Shown here piece by piece: positions 15,461 through 24,278 of a DNA stretch of 29,761 nucleotides (positions within the stretch are counted from its first letter, which is position 1; each line of letters starts with the position of its first letter). The stretch is from an uncultured Prevotella sp. (GTDB lineage: Bacteria > Bacteroidota > Bacteroidia > Bacteroidales > Bacteroidaceae), in contig UQZX01000031.1 of the NCBI GenBank assembly GCA_900545525.1, forward strand, positions 1-29,761, in the 5' to 3' direction. The notes under the pieces were generated by a model. That model was given only the letters and a program-made list of their open reading frames with translations. It was not told where the DNA came from and searched no databases. Position numbers and translations under genes: made by a program.

Positions 15461-18400
15461 TCAGTTGATGTAGTATTCCAGCGCAGGGTTTTCCTTGATG
15501 AAGTTCAGCAGGCTGCGCTTGACGTCAATCTTTGTGTTGCGGCTTCGCAGCGTCACGGTGCGCCGCTCCTCGGCATTTCGCAGTTGCAGGTATAGCGGCG
15601 TGTTGCCCGGATTGGCGCGTACAATGGTCATGAGGTCGGTCACCGTCGTCTCGTCTACGCTGTCTGCATCCATCGTTATCGTGATTTTGTCGAGCATTTC
15701 GTTCTTTGCCGTTTGCAGATACTTTATGCTTGCAATCTTTACCTCATAGAACTTGCTGTCGCGGAAGCGCTTGGTGCAGCTTGCCTTGATGAACACCGAG
15801 CAGCCCTGTGCCAGCATTCCCTTCCACTGTCCCCACTCCTCACCGAAGAGAGCCAGCTCGCCGGAGCCGTCGAAGTCCTCTATCGTGATGAAGCCGCAGG
15901 GCTTCCCGGTTTTTGTAAACTTGTCGGTGACGTTGGTTACGATGCCCCCGAACGTCAGTTCCGCCTTCTGTGCGAGAGCCTCCTTGTCGCCGAGTTCGGA
16001 GCATTTCGTGTTGCAGATGTTCCTTATCACTACTTCAAACTCGTCAAGCGGATGCGCCGACAGGTATATGCCGACGAGGTCGCGCTCGCGGTTCAGCCTC
16101 TCAATGCTGCTCCATGGCTCGGCATCGGGCACCGGCGGCGTTGTTATCTCCACGGCGTCAAGCCCTCCGAAGAGCGAGTTTTGCGCCTCGTTCTGTTCCG
16201 TCTGGTAAAGCTGTCCGTAGCGTATGAGCGTGTCTAAGAAGTTTTCTCCTTTCTGGTTGCATCCGAAATAGCGTTCGCGGCTTATGTTGAAACTGTCGAA
16301 CCCGCCGCTCAGCGCCATGCTTTCAAAGCACTTGCGGTTGCATGCCCCGAGGTTTACGCGCTGTGCAAGGTCGAAGATGTCCTTGAACGGACCGTTGCTC
16401 TCGCGTTCTTTTATTATGGCGGTTGCCGCAGATGCCCCCATGCCCTTTATCGCGGCAAGTCCGAAACGTATTGCACCCGCCTTGTTTACGCTGAACTTCA
16501 GGCGGCTTTCGTTGATGTCCGGACCGAGTGTCTCAATGCCCATGGACTTGCATTCGTCCATGAGCTTTGTTATTTCGTTTATGTTGTCGAGGTTTCGGCT
16601 CATGTTCGCCGCCATGTACTCGGCGGGATAGTGTGCCTTCATGTATGCTGTCTGATATGCCACCCACGAGTAGCATGTGGCATGGCTCTTGTTGAAGGCG
16701 TAGCTGGCAAACTTCTTCCAGTCTTCCCATATCTTCTGCAATACCTTCTTGTCGTGCCCGTTCTTCTCTCCTCCTTCGTAGAAAAGCCCTTCCAGATGGT
16801 TCATCTTTTCGATGAGCTTCTTTCCCATTGCCTTGCGCAGAGTGTCCGACTGACCGCGTGTGAAGCCTGCAAGCTGCCGGCTCAGAAGCATCACCTGCTC
16901 CTGATAGACCGTTATGCCGTAGGTGTCTTTGAGGTATTTTTCCATGCACGGGATGTCGTATTTTATCTGCGTGGGGTCTTTCTTGCGGGCGATGAAGTCA
17001 GGGATGTAGTCCATGGGGCCGGGGCGGTAGAGGGCGTTCATGGCTATGAGGTCCTCGAATACGGAAGGTTGCAGCTCGCGCAGGTACTTCTGCATTCCGG
17101 CAGATTCGAACTGGAACGTGCCGATGGTGCGCCCCTCGCAGTAGAGCTTGTATGTAAGCGGGTCGTCTATCGGTATGGTGTCAAGGTCTATTGTCTTGCC
17201 CGTGGACAGGCGCACGTTCTCCACAGCCTCTTTGAGGATTGACAGCGTCTTCAGTCCGAGGAAGTCCATCTTTATCAGTCCCGTCTCCTCTATAACGCTT
17301 CCTTCATACTGTGTGCACAGCAGTTTCTTGCCGGGGTTTTCCTTGTCGTCGGCAGTGGAAACTGGCACCCAGTCGCTTATGGCGTCGCGGCAGATAATCG
17401 TTCCGCAGGCGTGGATGCCCGTGTTGCGCACGTTCCCCTCAAGCATCTTGGCGTAGGCGATAGTCTCGCGCAGTTGCGGATTGTCCGAGACTTCAGCCTC
17501 GCGCAGTTCCGGAACGCACTTTATGGCATTGGAAAGGTTCATCTTCATGCCGTCGGGCAGACGGTCGGGGATAGCCTTGCAAAGGTGGTTTGACATCTCG
17601 CGCGACAGCTTTTCCACGCGTGCCACGTCCTTAAGGGCAAGCTTTGTCGCCATGGTGCCGTATGTTATGATGTGCGCCACCTTGTCTGCGCCGTACTTGT
17701 TTGTAACCCAGTCGAGCACCTTGCCGCGTCCGTCGTCATCGAAGTCGGTGTCAATATCGGGCAGCGAGATACGGTCCGGGTTAAGGAAACGCTCAAACAG
17801 GAGGTCGTACTTAATGGGGTCTATCTTCGTTATGCCGAGGCAATATGCCACAACGGAGCCTGCCGCGCTGCCACGTCCCGGACCTACGACGACGCCAAGC
17901 TCGTCGCGTGCGGAGTTGATAAAGTCCTGGACAATGAGGAAGTAGCCGGGGAAACCCATGGTTTTCATTATGTACAGCTCAAAGTTTATGCGCTCTTTCA
18001 CCTCGTCGCTTAGCGGGTCGCCGTACATTTTCCGTGCCCCGTCGTATGCCAGCTTGGCAAGATAGTCAGCCTCGAACTTTATCCTGTATATCTTGTCAAA
18101 TCCTCCGAGCTTCTGTATTTTCTTCTCCCCTTCCTCGCGGGACATCACCACGTTGCCGTTCTCATCGCGTGTAAATTCCTCGAACAGCTCTTCTTCGGTA
18201 AAGCGTTTGCGGTATTCTTCCTCCGTGCCGAACTCTTCCGGAATGGGGAAGAACGGCATGATGGGTGCGTGGTCTATGCTGTATGGCTCCACTTTGTCGA
18301 GTATCTCGCATGTGTTGGCGAGTGCCTCGGGGATGTCGCTGAACACCTCGTTCATCTCCGCCCGTGTCTTGAACCATTCCTGTTTGGAGTAAAGCATGCG

Positions 18401-19168
18401 CTTGGGGTCGTCGAGGTCCTTGTTGGTGGACAGGCACAGAAGACGGTCGTGAGCCTCTGCGTTCTCCTCGTCGACGAAGTGGCAGTCGTTGGTACATACC
18501 AGCTTGACATTGTGCTTGCGCGCCAGTTCGATGAGAACTTTGTTCGCCTGCTGCTGCAGGGGGAATGTCTCGCGGTTTGCCCTTATGGTCGGGTTCTTCA
18601 CTTCATGCCGCTGAAGCTCGAGGTAATAGTCGTCTCCGAAGAGCCTTTTGTGCCACAGCAGTGATTCCTCGGCTCCCTTTATGTCGCCCTTGAGTATCTT
18701 TGACGGTACCTCGCCGGCTATACATGCGGAGCAGACAATCAGTCCTTCGTGGTATTTCTCAAGGTCGTCGTGGTCCGTACGGGGACGCATGTAAAAGCCG
18801 TCGACCCATGCGCGGCTTACCAGCTTGATGAGGTTTTTATATCCCTGATAGTTCTTTGCAAGTACCACAAGGTGGTATCCGCCCTGGTCACCCTGCTCCT
18901 TTACCTTATTGAACTTGGTGCGGCGTGCCACGTACATCTCGCATCCCAATATGGGCTTGAACGGCGGTTTGCCCGCTTCTTTCAGCTCGGAGTTCTTCTT
19001 TTTGCAATAATTGAAGAACTCCTTTATGCCCATCATGTTGCCGTGGTCTGTCACAGCCATGCCCCGCATGCCGTCTGCCACAGCCTTGTCCACAAGCTTC
19101 TTGATGCTTGCCTGACCGTCGAGAATACTGTAATAAGTGTGAACGTGAAGGTGAACAAAATCCTGCAT
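15461..19168 (-). CDS. dnaE: DNA polymerase III subunit alpha
   Basis: Catalytic subunit of the replicative polymerase, about 1235 aa. The start is the Met of MQDFVHLHVHTYYS at 19168; the longer frame to 19264 runs over the promoter and is rejected. Domains in order: PHP domain (HVHTYYS, AVTDHGNM, about 1-200), palm with catalytic PDIDTDFDDDG (D471 and D473) and the later KMDFLGLKTL Asp, a tandem helix-hairpin-helix (AAIKGMGASAATAI, near 900), and a C-terminal OB fold (FGGIVTNVTDKFTKTGKP). This is the DnaE rather than PolC architecture, as no proofreading exonuclease is inserted. It is divergent from psd, with two complete promoters in the 137-base gap, and trxA follows. Confidence 0.97.
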   Translation of the reverse strand: MQDFVHLHVHTYYSILDGQASIKKLVDKAVADGMRGMAVTDHGNMMGIKEFFNYCKKKNSELKEAGKPPFKPILGCEMYVARRTKFNKVKEQGDQGGYHLVVLAKNYQGYKNLIKLVSRAWVDGFYMRPRTDHDDLEKYHEGLIVCSACIAGEVPSKILKGDIKGAEESLLWHKRLFGDDYYLELQRHEVKNPTIRANRETFPLQQQANKVLIELARKHNVKLVCTNDCHFVDEENAEAHDRLLCLSTNKDLDDPKRMLYSKQEWFKTRAEMNEVFSDIPEALANTCEILDKVEPYSIDHAPIMPFFPIPEEFGTEEEYRKRFTEEELFEEFTRDENGNVVMSREEGEKKIQKLGGFDKIYRIKFEADYLAKLAYDGARKMYGDPLSDEVKERINFELYIMKTMGFPGYFLIVQDFINSARDELGVVVGPGRGSAAGSVVAYCLGITKIDPIKYDLLFERFLNPDRISLPDIDTDFDDDGRGKVLDWVTNKYGADKVAHIITYGTMATKLALKDVARVEKLSREMSNHLCKAIPDRLPDGMKMNLSNAIKCVPELREAEVSDNPQLRETIAYAKMLEGNVRNTGIHACGTIICRDAISDWVPVSTADDKENPGKKLLCTQYEGSVIEETGLIKMDFLGLKTLSILKEAVENVRLSTGKTIDLDTIPIDDPLTYKLYCEGRTIGTFQFESAGMQKYLRELQPSVFEDLIAMNALYRPGPMDYIPDFIARKKDPTQIKYDIPCMEKYLKDTYGITVYQEQVMLLSRQLAGFTRGQSDTLRKAMGKKLIEKMNHLEGLFYEGGEKNGHDKKVLQKIWEDWKKFASYAFNKSHATCYSWVAYQTAYMKAHYPAEYMAANMSRNLDNINEITKLMDECKSMGIETLGPDINESRLKFSVNKAGAIRFGLAAIKGMGASAATAIIKERESNGPFKDIFDLAQRVNLGACNRKCFESMALSGGFDSFNISRERYFGCNQKGENFLDTLIRYGQLYQTEQNEAQNSLFGGLDAVEITTPPVPDAEPWSSIERLNRERDLVGIYLSAHPLDEFEVVIRNICNTKCSELGDKEALAQKAELTFGGIVTNVTDKFTKTGKPCGFITIEDFDGSGELALFGEEWGQWKGMLAQGCSVFIKASCTKRFRDSKFYEVKIASIKYLQTAKNEMLDKITITMDADSVDETTVTDLMTIVRANPGNTPLYLQLRNAEERRTVTLRSRNTKIDVKRSLLNFIKENPALEYYIN

Positions 19169-19200
19169 AAACCTGATGTATTGTAAAAAGATTTGAGGTT

Positions 19201-19232
19201 CAAAGTTACTGTCAAAACGTGAGATAGCCAAA
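19201..19232 (-). promoter_or_regulatory. Promoter of dnaE
   Basis: On the minus strand TTTG (19232-19229), 20 bases, then TAACTTTG (19208-19201). The leader to the ATG at 19168 is about 27 bases. Confidence 0.8.
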
Positions 19233-19248
19233 AGAATAGCAGTAAAAA

Positions 19249-19280
19249 TTTGCTGAATACGCAAAAAACGACTACCTTTG
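19249..19280 (+). promoter_or_regulatory. Promoter of the psd-pssA operon
   Basis: TTTG (19249-19252), 20 bases, then TACCTTTG (19273-19280) followed by C. The leader to the psd ATG is about 20 bases. It lies back-to-back with the dnaE promoter, 16 bases apart. Confidence 0.85.
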
Positions 19281-19305
19281 CATGAAATTGTAACTTCTTG
19301 ATACT

Positions 19306-19995
19306 ATGGGAAAGAGAATACGTAAGCTCAAAAATGTCAGATTACATAACGAAGGAACAGACACGCTTGTCTACGGGCTTGTGGCAATTGCCTCTATAGC
19401 TGCCGTGCTGTGGCTGTCTTTCGACAATAAAATCCCTTTCTGGTGCTTTGTCTGTGTATTCGGAGTAGTATATTGCATTGTCCTTAATTTCTTCCGTTGT
19501 CCGATAAGATATTTTGAAGATGACACGTACAAGGTTGTCGTGGCTCCGGCAGACGGCAAGATTGTTGTCATAGAGGAAGTTGAAGAAAACGAATATTTCC
19601 ACGACAAGCGCCTGATGATAAGCATATTCATGAGCCTCTTCAATGTTCATGCAAACTGGTTTCCCGTTGACGGCAGGGTGAAGTTCGTCAATCACCGTGA
19701 CGGGAACTTCCATAAGGCATGGCTGCCAAAGGCAAGTGAGGAGAACGAACATGCCGACATAATGCTTGAGACAATAGACGGCACCGAAATATTGTGCCGC
19801 CAGATAGCCGGAGCAGTGGCACGGCGCATCGTGACCTATGCCAAACCGGGGGAAGACTGTTACATCGACGAGCATTTAGGATTTATCAAGTTCGGTTCGA
19901 GGGTGGACGTATATCTGCCTTTGGACACGGAGGTGTGCGTCAAAATGGGGCAGACCACCACGGGCGATTATACTGTATTGGCTAAACTGAAGTAA
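19306..19995 (+). CDS. psd: Phosphatidylserine decarboxylase (short form)
   Basis: Membrane enzyme that turns phosphatidylserine into phosphatidylethanolamine. The 229-aa proenzyme has one or two N-terminal membrane segments (about residues 23-60), then VVAPADGKIVVIEEV and the FMSLFNVHANWFPVDG core. The self-cleavage site is G197-S198 in IKFGSRVDVYLP; cleavage at this serine makes the pyruvoyl group. This short type with FGS instead of LGST is common in Bacteroidota. It is followed after 4 bases by pssA, which makes its substrate, and the two are clearly co-transcribed from the promoter upstream. Confidence 0.93.
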   Translation: MGKRIRKLKNVRLHNEGTDTLVYGLVAIASIAAVLWLSFDNKIPFWCFVCVFGVVYCIVLNFFRCPIRYFEDDTYKVVVAPADGKIVVIEEVEENEYFHDKRLMISIFMSLFNVHANWFPVDGRVKFVNHRDGNFHKAWLPKASEENEHADIMLETIDGTEILCRQIAGAVARRIVTYAKPGEDCYIDEHLGFIKFGSRVDVYLPLDTEVCVKMGQTTTGDYTVLAKLK

Positions 19996-19999
19996 TCTC

Positions 20000-20710
20000 A
20001 TGGCAGGATTTATAGCAAAGAACATACCCAACACGATTACTTGCTGCAATCTTATTTCAGGCTGTGCCGCAACCGTCTTTGCGCTTGACTACAGGGCGGA
20101 GATGGCACTTCTCTTTATTATAATAGGTGCGGTGTTCGACTTTTTCGACGGTATGAGCGCGCGACTGCTGCACGTTTCGTCGCCGATAGGAAAGGAGCTG
20201 GACTCGCTTGCGGACGATATAACCTTCGGGCTGGCACCTGCCGCAATGGTATATGCCTTTCTCGATACGATGACATATCCTGCCGCGCTTTCTTCCTTGA
20301 GCCGTTTCATCCCGTATTCCGCATTCGTAATGGCTGCCTTTGCAGCCCTCCGGCTTGCCAAGTTCAATCTTGATGAACGTCAGACAACATCCTTTATAGG
20401 CTTGCCGACACCTGCCAACGCCCTTTTCTGGGGGTCTCTCATTGTAGGCTCCGGTGCTTCCTTTTCAGGCAGCACGGTCATGATACCGGTCATATTGGTG
20501 ATGATCTGCATAAGCAGCTACGTCATGGTGGCAGAGCTTCCGATGTTTGCGCTGAAGTTCAAGACATGGGGCTGGAAGGGCAATGAGGTTAAGTATATCT
20601 TCCTTTTTACCTGTATACCGTTGCTGATAATATTCCGTATGTCGGCATTTGCCGTCATCATAGCATGGTATGTGATACTTTCCGTCATTACAAATAAATT
20701 CCGCGGCTGA
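20000..20710 (+). CDS. pssA: CDP-diacylglycerol--serine O-phosphatidyltransferase
   Basis: Integral membrane enzyme that joins CDP-diacylglycerol and serine to give phosphatidylserine. The 236-aa protein shows the full CDP-alcohol phosphotransferase motif DG-x2-AR-x8-G-x3-D-x3-D, here DGMSAR, then IGKELDSLADD. Several hydrophobic segments span the length (for example the stretch before DFFDG and the last 40 residues). The N-terminus IPNTITCCNLISGCAA is typical for the family. It starts 4 bases after psd and its stop is 1 base from the next ATG. PssA and Psd together give phosphatidylethanolamine. Confidence 0.95.
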   Translation: MAGFIAKNIPNTITCCNLISGCAATVFALDYRAEMALLFIIIGAVFDFFDGMSARLLHVSSPIGKELDSLADDITFGLAPAAMVYAFLDTMTYPAALSSLSRFIPYSAFVMAAFAALRLAKFNLDERQTTSFIGLPTPANALFWGSLIVGSGASFSGSTVMIPVILVMICISSYVMVAELPMFALKFKTWGWKGNEVKYIFLFTCIPLLIIFRMSAFAVIIAWYVILSVITNKFRG

Positions 20711-20711
20711 T

Positions 20712-20987
20712 ATGGGAGCATTGCTAAACTTGTTGTTTCTTATCTTTCTTGCCGGCATCTTCTTTGTAGGCATTGTCGTATACCGCATATACCGTTCGGT
20801 GAAAGATGCCGCGCAGCAGTTCCGTAACTTCGGGAATACATCGGGAAACACGGCTTCCGGCACTGCGGGAGGCAGACGCTACGGCAGCGATGATACCATA
20901 ATAGACCGTCGCGACAGTGATAAGGCAAAGCGCCGCATATTCTCAGACAATGAGGGAGAGTATGTCGACTTTGAAGAGGAACGCTGA
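20712..20987 (+). CDS. Small DUF4834-type membrane-anchored protein
   Basis: The 91-aa product has one N-terminal membrane helix (LLNLLFLIFLAGIFFVGIVV) and a short hydrophilic tail that is Gly/Ser-rich and then strongly charged, ending in EYVDFEEER. I recognise it as the DUF4834 family, which in Bacteroidales regularly follows pssA. Function unknown. The ATG is 1 base after the pssA stop, so it is translated as part of the phospholipid operon. No clear terminator follows in the 78 bases before the converging gene. Confidence 0.8.
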   Translation: MGALLNLLFLIFLAGIFFVGIVVYRIYRSVKDAAQQFRNFGNTSGNTASGTAGGRRYGSDDTIIDRRDSDKAKRRIFSDNEGEYVDFEEER

Positions 20988-21065
20988 GGCGGCGGGCTGA
21001 AAATCCCTTTTATTTTATTTCCCGGTCATGTTTCCCGTTGTGTCTTGCGGCATGACGGACAGTGG

Positions 21066-21605
21066 CTATCTGTTCTTTATCACGGTGAAGCCCAGTAGTC
21101 CCCTTTGCAGGCTCATTGTCTTTGTGCCTCCCGTGCGCACCCTGTTGTATTCGCTGCGTGTCACCGTCATGTCCTTCTTTCTCCCGTCAGCAAATCCGAG
21201 ACAAAGATGAAACGTGTCATACGTGCCGTTCTTCACCCTGCGCCGCCTGCCAACCGTGCGGTATTTATCGTGTGTCTCCTTGTGTTTGGCAAGTATGGTT
21301 GCCTGCACTTTGTGCACCGTTGTGGCATCTGCGAAGAGATAGTTGGCACCGAGGAGCGAGGCATATAGAACCGAGCCGACGACAACCAGATGACAAATGA
21401 CGTTTATTACAGCCTTGTCCGACGTCGTCAGGGCGCGCCATTTGCCGTAAAGCCGCGGGGCGGTGGCTGCGGCAGGGATAAGCGCGGCAGCTATCGGATA
21501 CCACCATGTGATGATTGTGTTGCTGTAGAAGATGTATCCCGCAATGCACAGGGCGAGGCAGGCAAAGCCTGGCAGGCAGCGGAGAATGTAGTAAAGTCTT
21601 TCCAT
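21066..21605 (-). CDS. Hypothetical small membrane protein
   Basis: About 179 aa from the Met of MERLYYILRCLPG; the longer frame to 21671 would run into the hairpin after pyrH. Three hydrophobic segments (about residues 10-28, 32-50 and 67-87) are followed by a basic, soluble C-terminal part of about 90 residues that looks beta-rich (KYRTVGRRRRVKNGTYDTF, HLCLGFADGR, TKTMSLQRGLLGFTVI). The pattern, a short chain with a repeated-strand domain ending in GLLGF, loosely recalls DUF3592-like membrane proteins, but I cannot assign a family. It is downstream of pyrH on the same strand with a terminator between, and converges on the DUF4834-type gene. Confidence 0.65.
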   Translation of the reverse strand: MERLYYILRCLPGFACLALCIAGYIFYSNTIITWWYPIAAALIPAAATAPRLYGKWRALTTSDKAVINVICHLVVVGSVLYASLLGANYLFADATTVHKVQATILAKHKETHDKYRTVGRRRRVKNGTYDTFHLCLGFADGRKKDMTVTRSEYNRVRTGGTKTMSLQRGLLGFTVIKNR

Positions 21606-21639
21606 ATATATAATAAGGTGTAAACTGTTGAATGCGGCA

Positions 21640-21712
21640 GCAGCCCAGATCATGCCGCCAAAAACAGGCAACGGTCTTTGTTCCTGTCGTCTGACGGCAT
21701 GCTCCGGGCTGC
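21640..21712 (-). terminator. Terminator of pyrH nested in a larger hairpin
   Basis: On the minus strand the inner stem ACAGG-AAC...GTT-CCTGT (21687-21664, one bulged G) is followed directly by a T run (to 21660), a good terminator shape. Outer arms GCAGCCCGGAGCATGCCG (21712-21695) and its partner at 21657-21640 match at 16 of 18 positions and enclose it. Confidence 0.7.
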
Positions 21713-21741
21713 CTGCCCGTGTCTTGGGTGAGTACTTCCGG

Positions 21742-22452
21742 TCAGTTGTGGACCAGCGTGCCGATGTCCTCTCCGTCCATAACCCTCTTCAGGTTACCAA
21801 CGATATCCATGTTGAACACGTATATCGGCAGGTTGTTTTCCTTGCACATCGTCGTTGCGGTGAGGTCCATCACCTTCAGCCCGCGCGTGTAAATCTCATC
21901 GTAAGTTATCTCGCTGAACTTCACGGCATCGGGGTCTTTCTCCGGGTCGGCGGTGTATATGCCGTCCACGCGCGTGCCCTTCAGCATCACGTCAGCCTCT
22001 ATCTCAATGCCTCTGAGCGAGCTTCCCGTGTCGGTGGTGAAATAGGGAGAGCCTGTTCCGGCGCTGAATATGCAGACATATCCCTCTTCCATAGCCTCGA
22101 TGGCTTTCCATTTGCTGTAAAACTCGCCTATCGGTTCCATGCGTATTGCCGTGAGCACCTTTGTCCTGACGCCTATCGCGCCGAGCGCCGAGCTTAGTGC
22201 CAGCGAGTTGATGACGGTGGCGCACATGCCCATTTGGTCTCCCTTGACGCGGTCGAAGCCCTTGCCCGCGCCGCTCAGTCCGCGGAATATGTTGCCTCCG
22301 CCTATCACAATACCTATCTGAACGCCGCTTTCGTGCACCTCCTTTATCTGTCTTGCATATTCGTTGAGCCTTTCCGTGTCTATGCCGTAGCTCTGTTTGC
22401 CCATGAGGCTCTCGCCGCTGAGCTTCAGAAGTATTCTTTTATACTTTGCCAT
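21742..22452 (-). CDS. pyrH: UMP kinase
   Basis: Phosphorylates UMP to UDP in pyrimidine nucleotide synthesis, in the cytoplasm. The 236-aa protein belongs to the amino acid kinase fold, unlike eukaryotic UMP kinases. Signatures: RILLKLSGESLMG at the N-terminus, VIGGGNIFRG, MGMCATVINSLAL, and FSAGTGSPYFTTDT. Length and motifs are standard. It starts 8 bases after birA and is the third gene of the yraN-birA-pyrH row, probably read from the promoter upstream of yraN. Confidence 0.97.
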   Translation of the reverse strand: MAKYKRILLKLSGESLMGKQSYGIDTERLNEYARQIKEVHESGVQIGIVIGGGNIFRGLSGAGKGFDRVKGDQMGMCATVINSLALSSALGAIGVRTKVLTAIRMEPIGEFYSKWKAIEAMEEGYVCIFSAGTGSPYFTTDTGSSLRGIEIEADVMLKGTRVDGIYTADPEKDPDAVKFSEITYDEIYTRGLKVMDLTATTMCKENNLPIYVFNMDIVGNLKRVMDGEDIGTLVHN

Positions 22453-22460
22453 GATACGTT

Positions 22461-23204
22461 TTATTTATTGTTGATTATGAATTTCACTTCCTTGAAAAAA
22501 TATTTCCTGAGCATTCCCTCCGTGTCGCGCAGGAGCAGCCTGCCGCTTTCCTCTACCCCCACGGTCTCTGCCTCGAACTCCCCGTTGGCGTCGCTGTAGG
22601 CGTGGAATCCCTCCCGACGATATAGCGCGCTGTGGTACATGGCGGTCAGTGTATGTATGTCTCCGCGCTCTATCATGCCCATGTTGTGGCGGAAGCGGGC
22701 TATTATGCCGTCGAGCACGGGACGCCGTTCCACCTCGTGCCCCATGATGTTGCGCAGCGACACGGGGTTAGGGGCATCGCTCAGGAATGTCCCCTGATTT
22801 ACGTTGATGCCCGTGCCGATGATACATCTCCTTATGCCCTGCCGGCATACCGCCGTCTCTATCAGGGTTCCGCTTATCTTCTTGTCGTGCCAGTATATGT
22901 CGTTGGGCCACTTTATGCTTATTCCGCTGCCTGTTATCTGCGTAAGACTGTCTTTCAGCGCAACAGCCATTGCCATGGAGATGACGAACTGGCGCGAGGG
23001 CGGAACCTCTGCAGGATGTGCCAGTATGCTGAAGAGCAGGTTCTGTCCCGGCTCGCTCTCCCACGAGTTGCACGCCTGTCCGCGTCCTGCCGTCTGATAT
23101 TGTGCAACAGCCACGACGATGTCTTCGTCCGCCTCCGGCACATAGTCGTGCAGGAAGCGGTTGGTCGAGTCCGTCACGTCAAGTTCTATTATCTTTGTTT
23201 TCAT
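22461..23204 (-). CDS. birA: Biotin--[acetyl-CoA-carboxylase] ligase
   Basis: Activates biotin with ATP and attaches it to the carrier lysine of carboxylases. About 247 aa from MKTKIIELDVTDSTN. The catalytic core is complete: AQYQTAGRGQACNSW (biotinyl-AMP loop), NLLFSILAHP, IKWPNDIYWHDKKISGTLIE and IIGTGINVNQ, with a short C-terminal SH3-like part. There is no N-terminal DNA-binding domain, so it is the non-regulatory class I type. The frame is open upstream to 23267, but that would overlap yraN; the ATG at 23204 lies 10 bases after the yraN stop and gives the family-typical N-terminus. Confidence 0.94.
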   Translation of the reverse strand: MKTKIIELDVTDSTNRFLHDYVPEADEDIVVAVAQYQTAGRGQACNSWESEPGQNLLFSILAHPAEVPPSRQFVISMAMAVALKDSLTQITGSGISIKWPNDIYWHDKKISGTLIETAVCRQGIRRCIIGTGINVNQGTFLSDAPNPVSLRNIMGHEVERRPVLDGIIARFRHNMGMIERGDIHTLTAMYHSALYRREGFHAYSDANGEFEAETVGVEESGRLLLRDTEGMLRKYFFKEVKFIINNK

Positions 23205-23214
23205 GTACCGTCTG

Positions 23215-23580
23215 TTATGGCATTGGCATGAATGCGTCTTCGATGTGCACTGCCTCGCAATTGTCATCGTCCGTACCTGTGATTGTCACGATGTCGAACC
23301 TCACGGGCAGGTCTATACATTTCAGTTTCACGTATTTGCCCGCTGCGGTGCAGATATTCCTTATCTTGTTTATGCCCACCGCAGTTTCCGGTTCTGCAAA
23401 GACCTTGTTCCGCCTTGTCTTCACCTCGACAATCACCAGCGTGTCGGTATCTACAGCCACTATGTCTATGTCCCGGCTTCCGTCGCGCCAGTTGCGTTCG
23501 ACAATCCTCAGTCCCTTGCGTTCGAGATATTCGGCAGCCTTCCGTTCGCCCCAGTGTCCCAAATCGTTGTGCGTTGCCAT
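23215..23580 (-). CDS. YraN family (UPF0102) endonuclease-like protein
   Basis: A 121-aa protein of the UPF0102/YraN family, which has a restriction-endonuclease-like fold but no settled function. The signature is visible in order: LGHWGERKAAEYLERKGL, IVERNWRD, DIDIVAVDTDTLVIVEVK, i.e. the Glu, Asp and E-x-K residues of the PD-(D/E)XK core. It heads the yraN-birA-pyrH row. A promoter lies about 90 bases upstream, back-to-back with that of tadA. Confidence 0.92.
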   Translation of the reverse strand: MATHNDLGHWGERKAAEYLERKGLRIVERNWRDGSRDIDIVAVDTDTLVIVEVKTRRNKVFAEPETAVGINKIRNICTAAGKYVKLKCIDLPVRFDIVTITGTDDDNCEAVHIEDAFMPMP

Positions 23581-23668
23581 TTATAAGTGTCCGTTTTAAA
23601 TATTAGATCAGGCATCTGCAGTAAGCCTTCCGGCATCAGCAATATCAAATTCCAATGCTCCTGACATA

Positions 23669-23699
23669 CAAAAATACAATATTTCCGTTATACATCAAA
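23669..23699 (-). promoter_or_regulatory. Promoter of the yraN-birA-pyrH row
   Basis: On the minus strand TTTG (23699-23696), 19 bases, then TATTTTTG (23676-23669) followed by T. The leader is about 83 bases, longer than most here. Confidence 0.75.
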
Positions 23700-23720
23700 G
23701 GTCTTTAAGCCTAAAAATAG

Positions 23721-23728
23721 TACTTTTG
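23721..23728 (+). promoter_or_regulatory. -7 box of tadA
   Basis: TACTTTTG followed by C matches TAnnTTTG; no clear -33 TTTG is seen at 20 bases. It gives a leader of about 13 bases and shows that the in-frame TTG at 23726 is not the start. Confidence 0.6.
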
Positions 23729-23746
23729 CAGAAAAACAGGCATATT

Positions 23747-24232
23747 ATGAAACAAGATAAAAACCGGTGTGCGGACAATGCTGCCGCAGGGCAGGCGGCA
23801 AAGGACGAGGAGTTCATGCGCAAGGCGCTTGCCGAGGCGGAGGCGGCGAGGGATGCCGGCGAGATACCCGTCGGCGCGGTGATAGTGTGCGGCGGACGCA
23901 TCATATCGCGTGCGCACAACCTCACGGAGACGCTCACCGATGTCACGGCGCATGCCGAGATGCTCGCCATAACGTCTGCTGCCAACGCCATGGGCGGCAA
24001 GTATCTGCCCGACTGCACGCTCTATGTCACCGTCGAGCCGTGCCCCATGTGCGCCGGTGCTGCAGGGTGGGCGCAGATAGGGCGCGTGGTCTATGGTGCC
24101 GGCGACGACAAGCGCGGCTACAGGCTCCATGCTCCTGGCGTGCTTCACCCCCGGGCGGAGGTCGTGGGCGGAGTGCTCGAAGAAGAGTGCCGCAGGCTCA
24201 TGCAGGAGTTTTTCAGGAGCCGCCGGCGGTAG
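23747..24232 (+). CDS. tadA: tRNA-specific adenosine deaminase-type nucleoside deaminase
   Basis: Zinc enzyme that converts A34 to inosine in the wobble position of tRNA-Arg(ACG), the likely role here. The 161-aa protein carries the deaminase motif H69-A-E71 and P98-C99-P-M-C102 and the TadA-typical N-terminal FMRKALAEAEAARDAGEIPVG. A guanine or cytosine deaminase of the same superfamily is a less likely alternative. The ATG at 23747 is chosen since the -7 box ends at 23728. The gene is visibly GC-richer than its surroundings (many GGCG/GCGC triplets). It is divergent from yraN and ends at a bidirectional terminator. Confidence 0.88.
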   Translation: MKQDKNRCADNAAAGQAAKDEEFMRKALAEAEAARDAGEIPVGAVIVCGGRIISRAHNLTETLTDVTAHAEMLAITSAANAMGGKYLPDCTLYVTVEPCPMCAGAAGWAQIGRVVYGAGDDKRGYRLHAPGVLHPRAEVVGGVLEEECRRLMQEFFRSRRR

Positions 24233-24278
24233 CGGCATCACTGTCCGGACGGGCACGGTGCGCAAGAGGGATAAAAAG

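Noticed and set aside
19169..19264. Upstream extension of dnaE by 32 codons
   Set aside because: It covers the full dnaE promoter; DnaE proteins begin just before the PHP motif, as with the Met at 19168.
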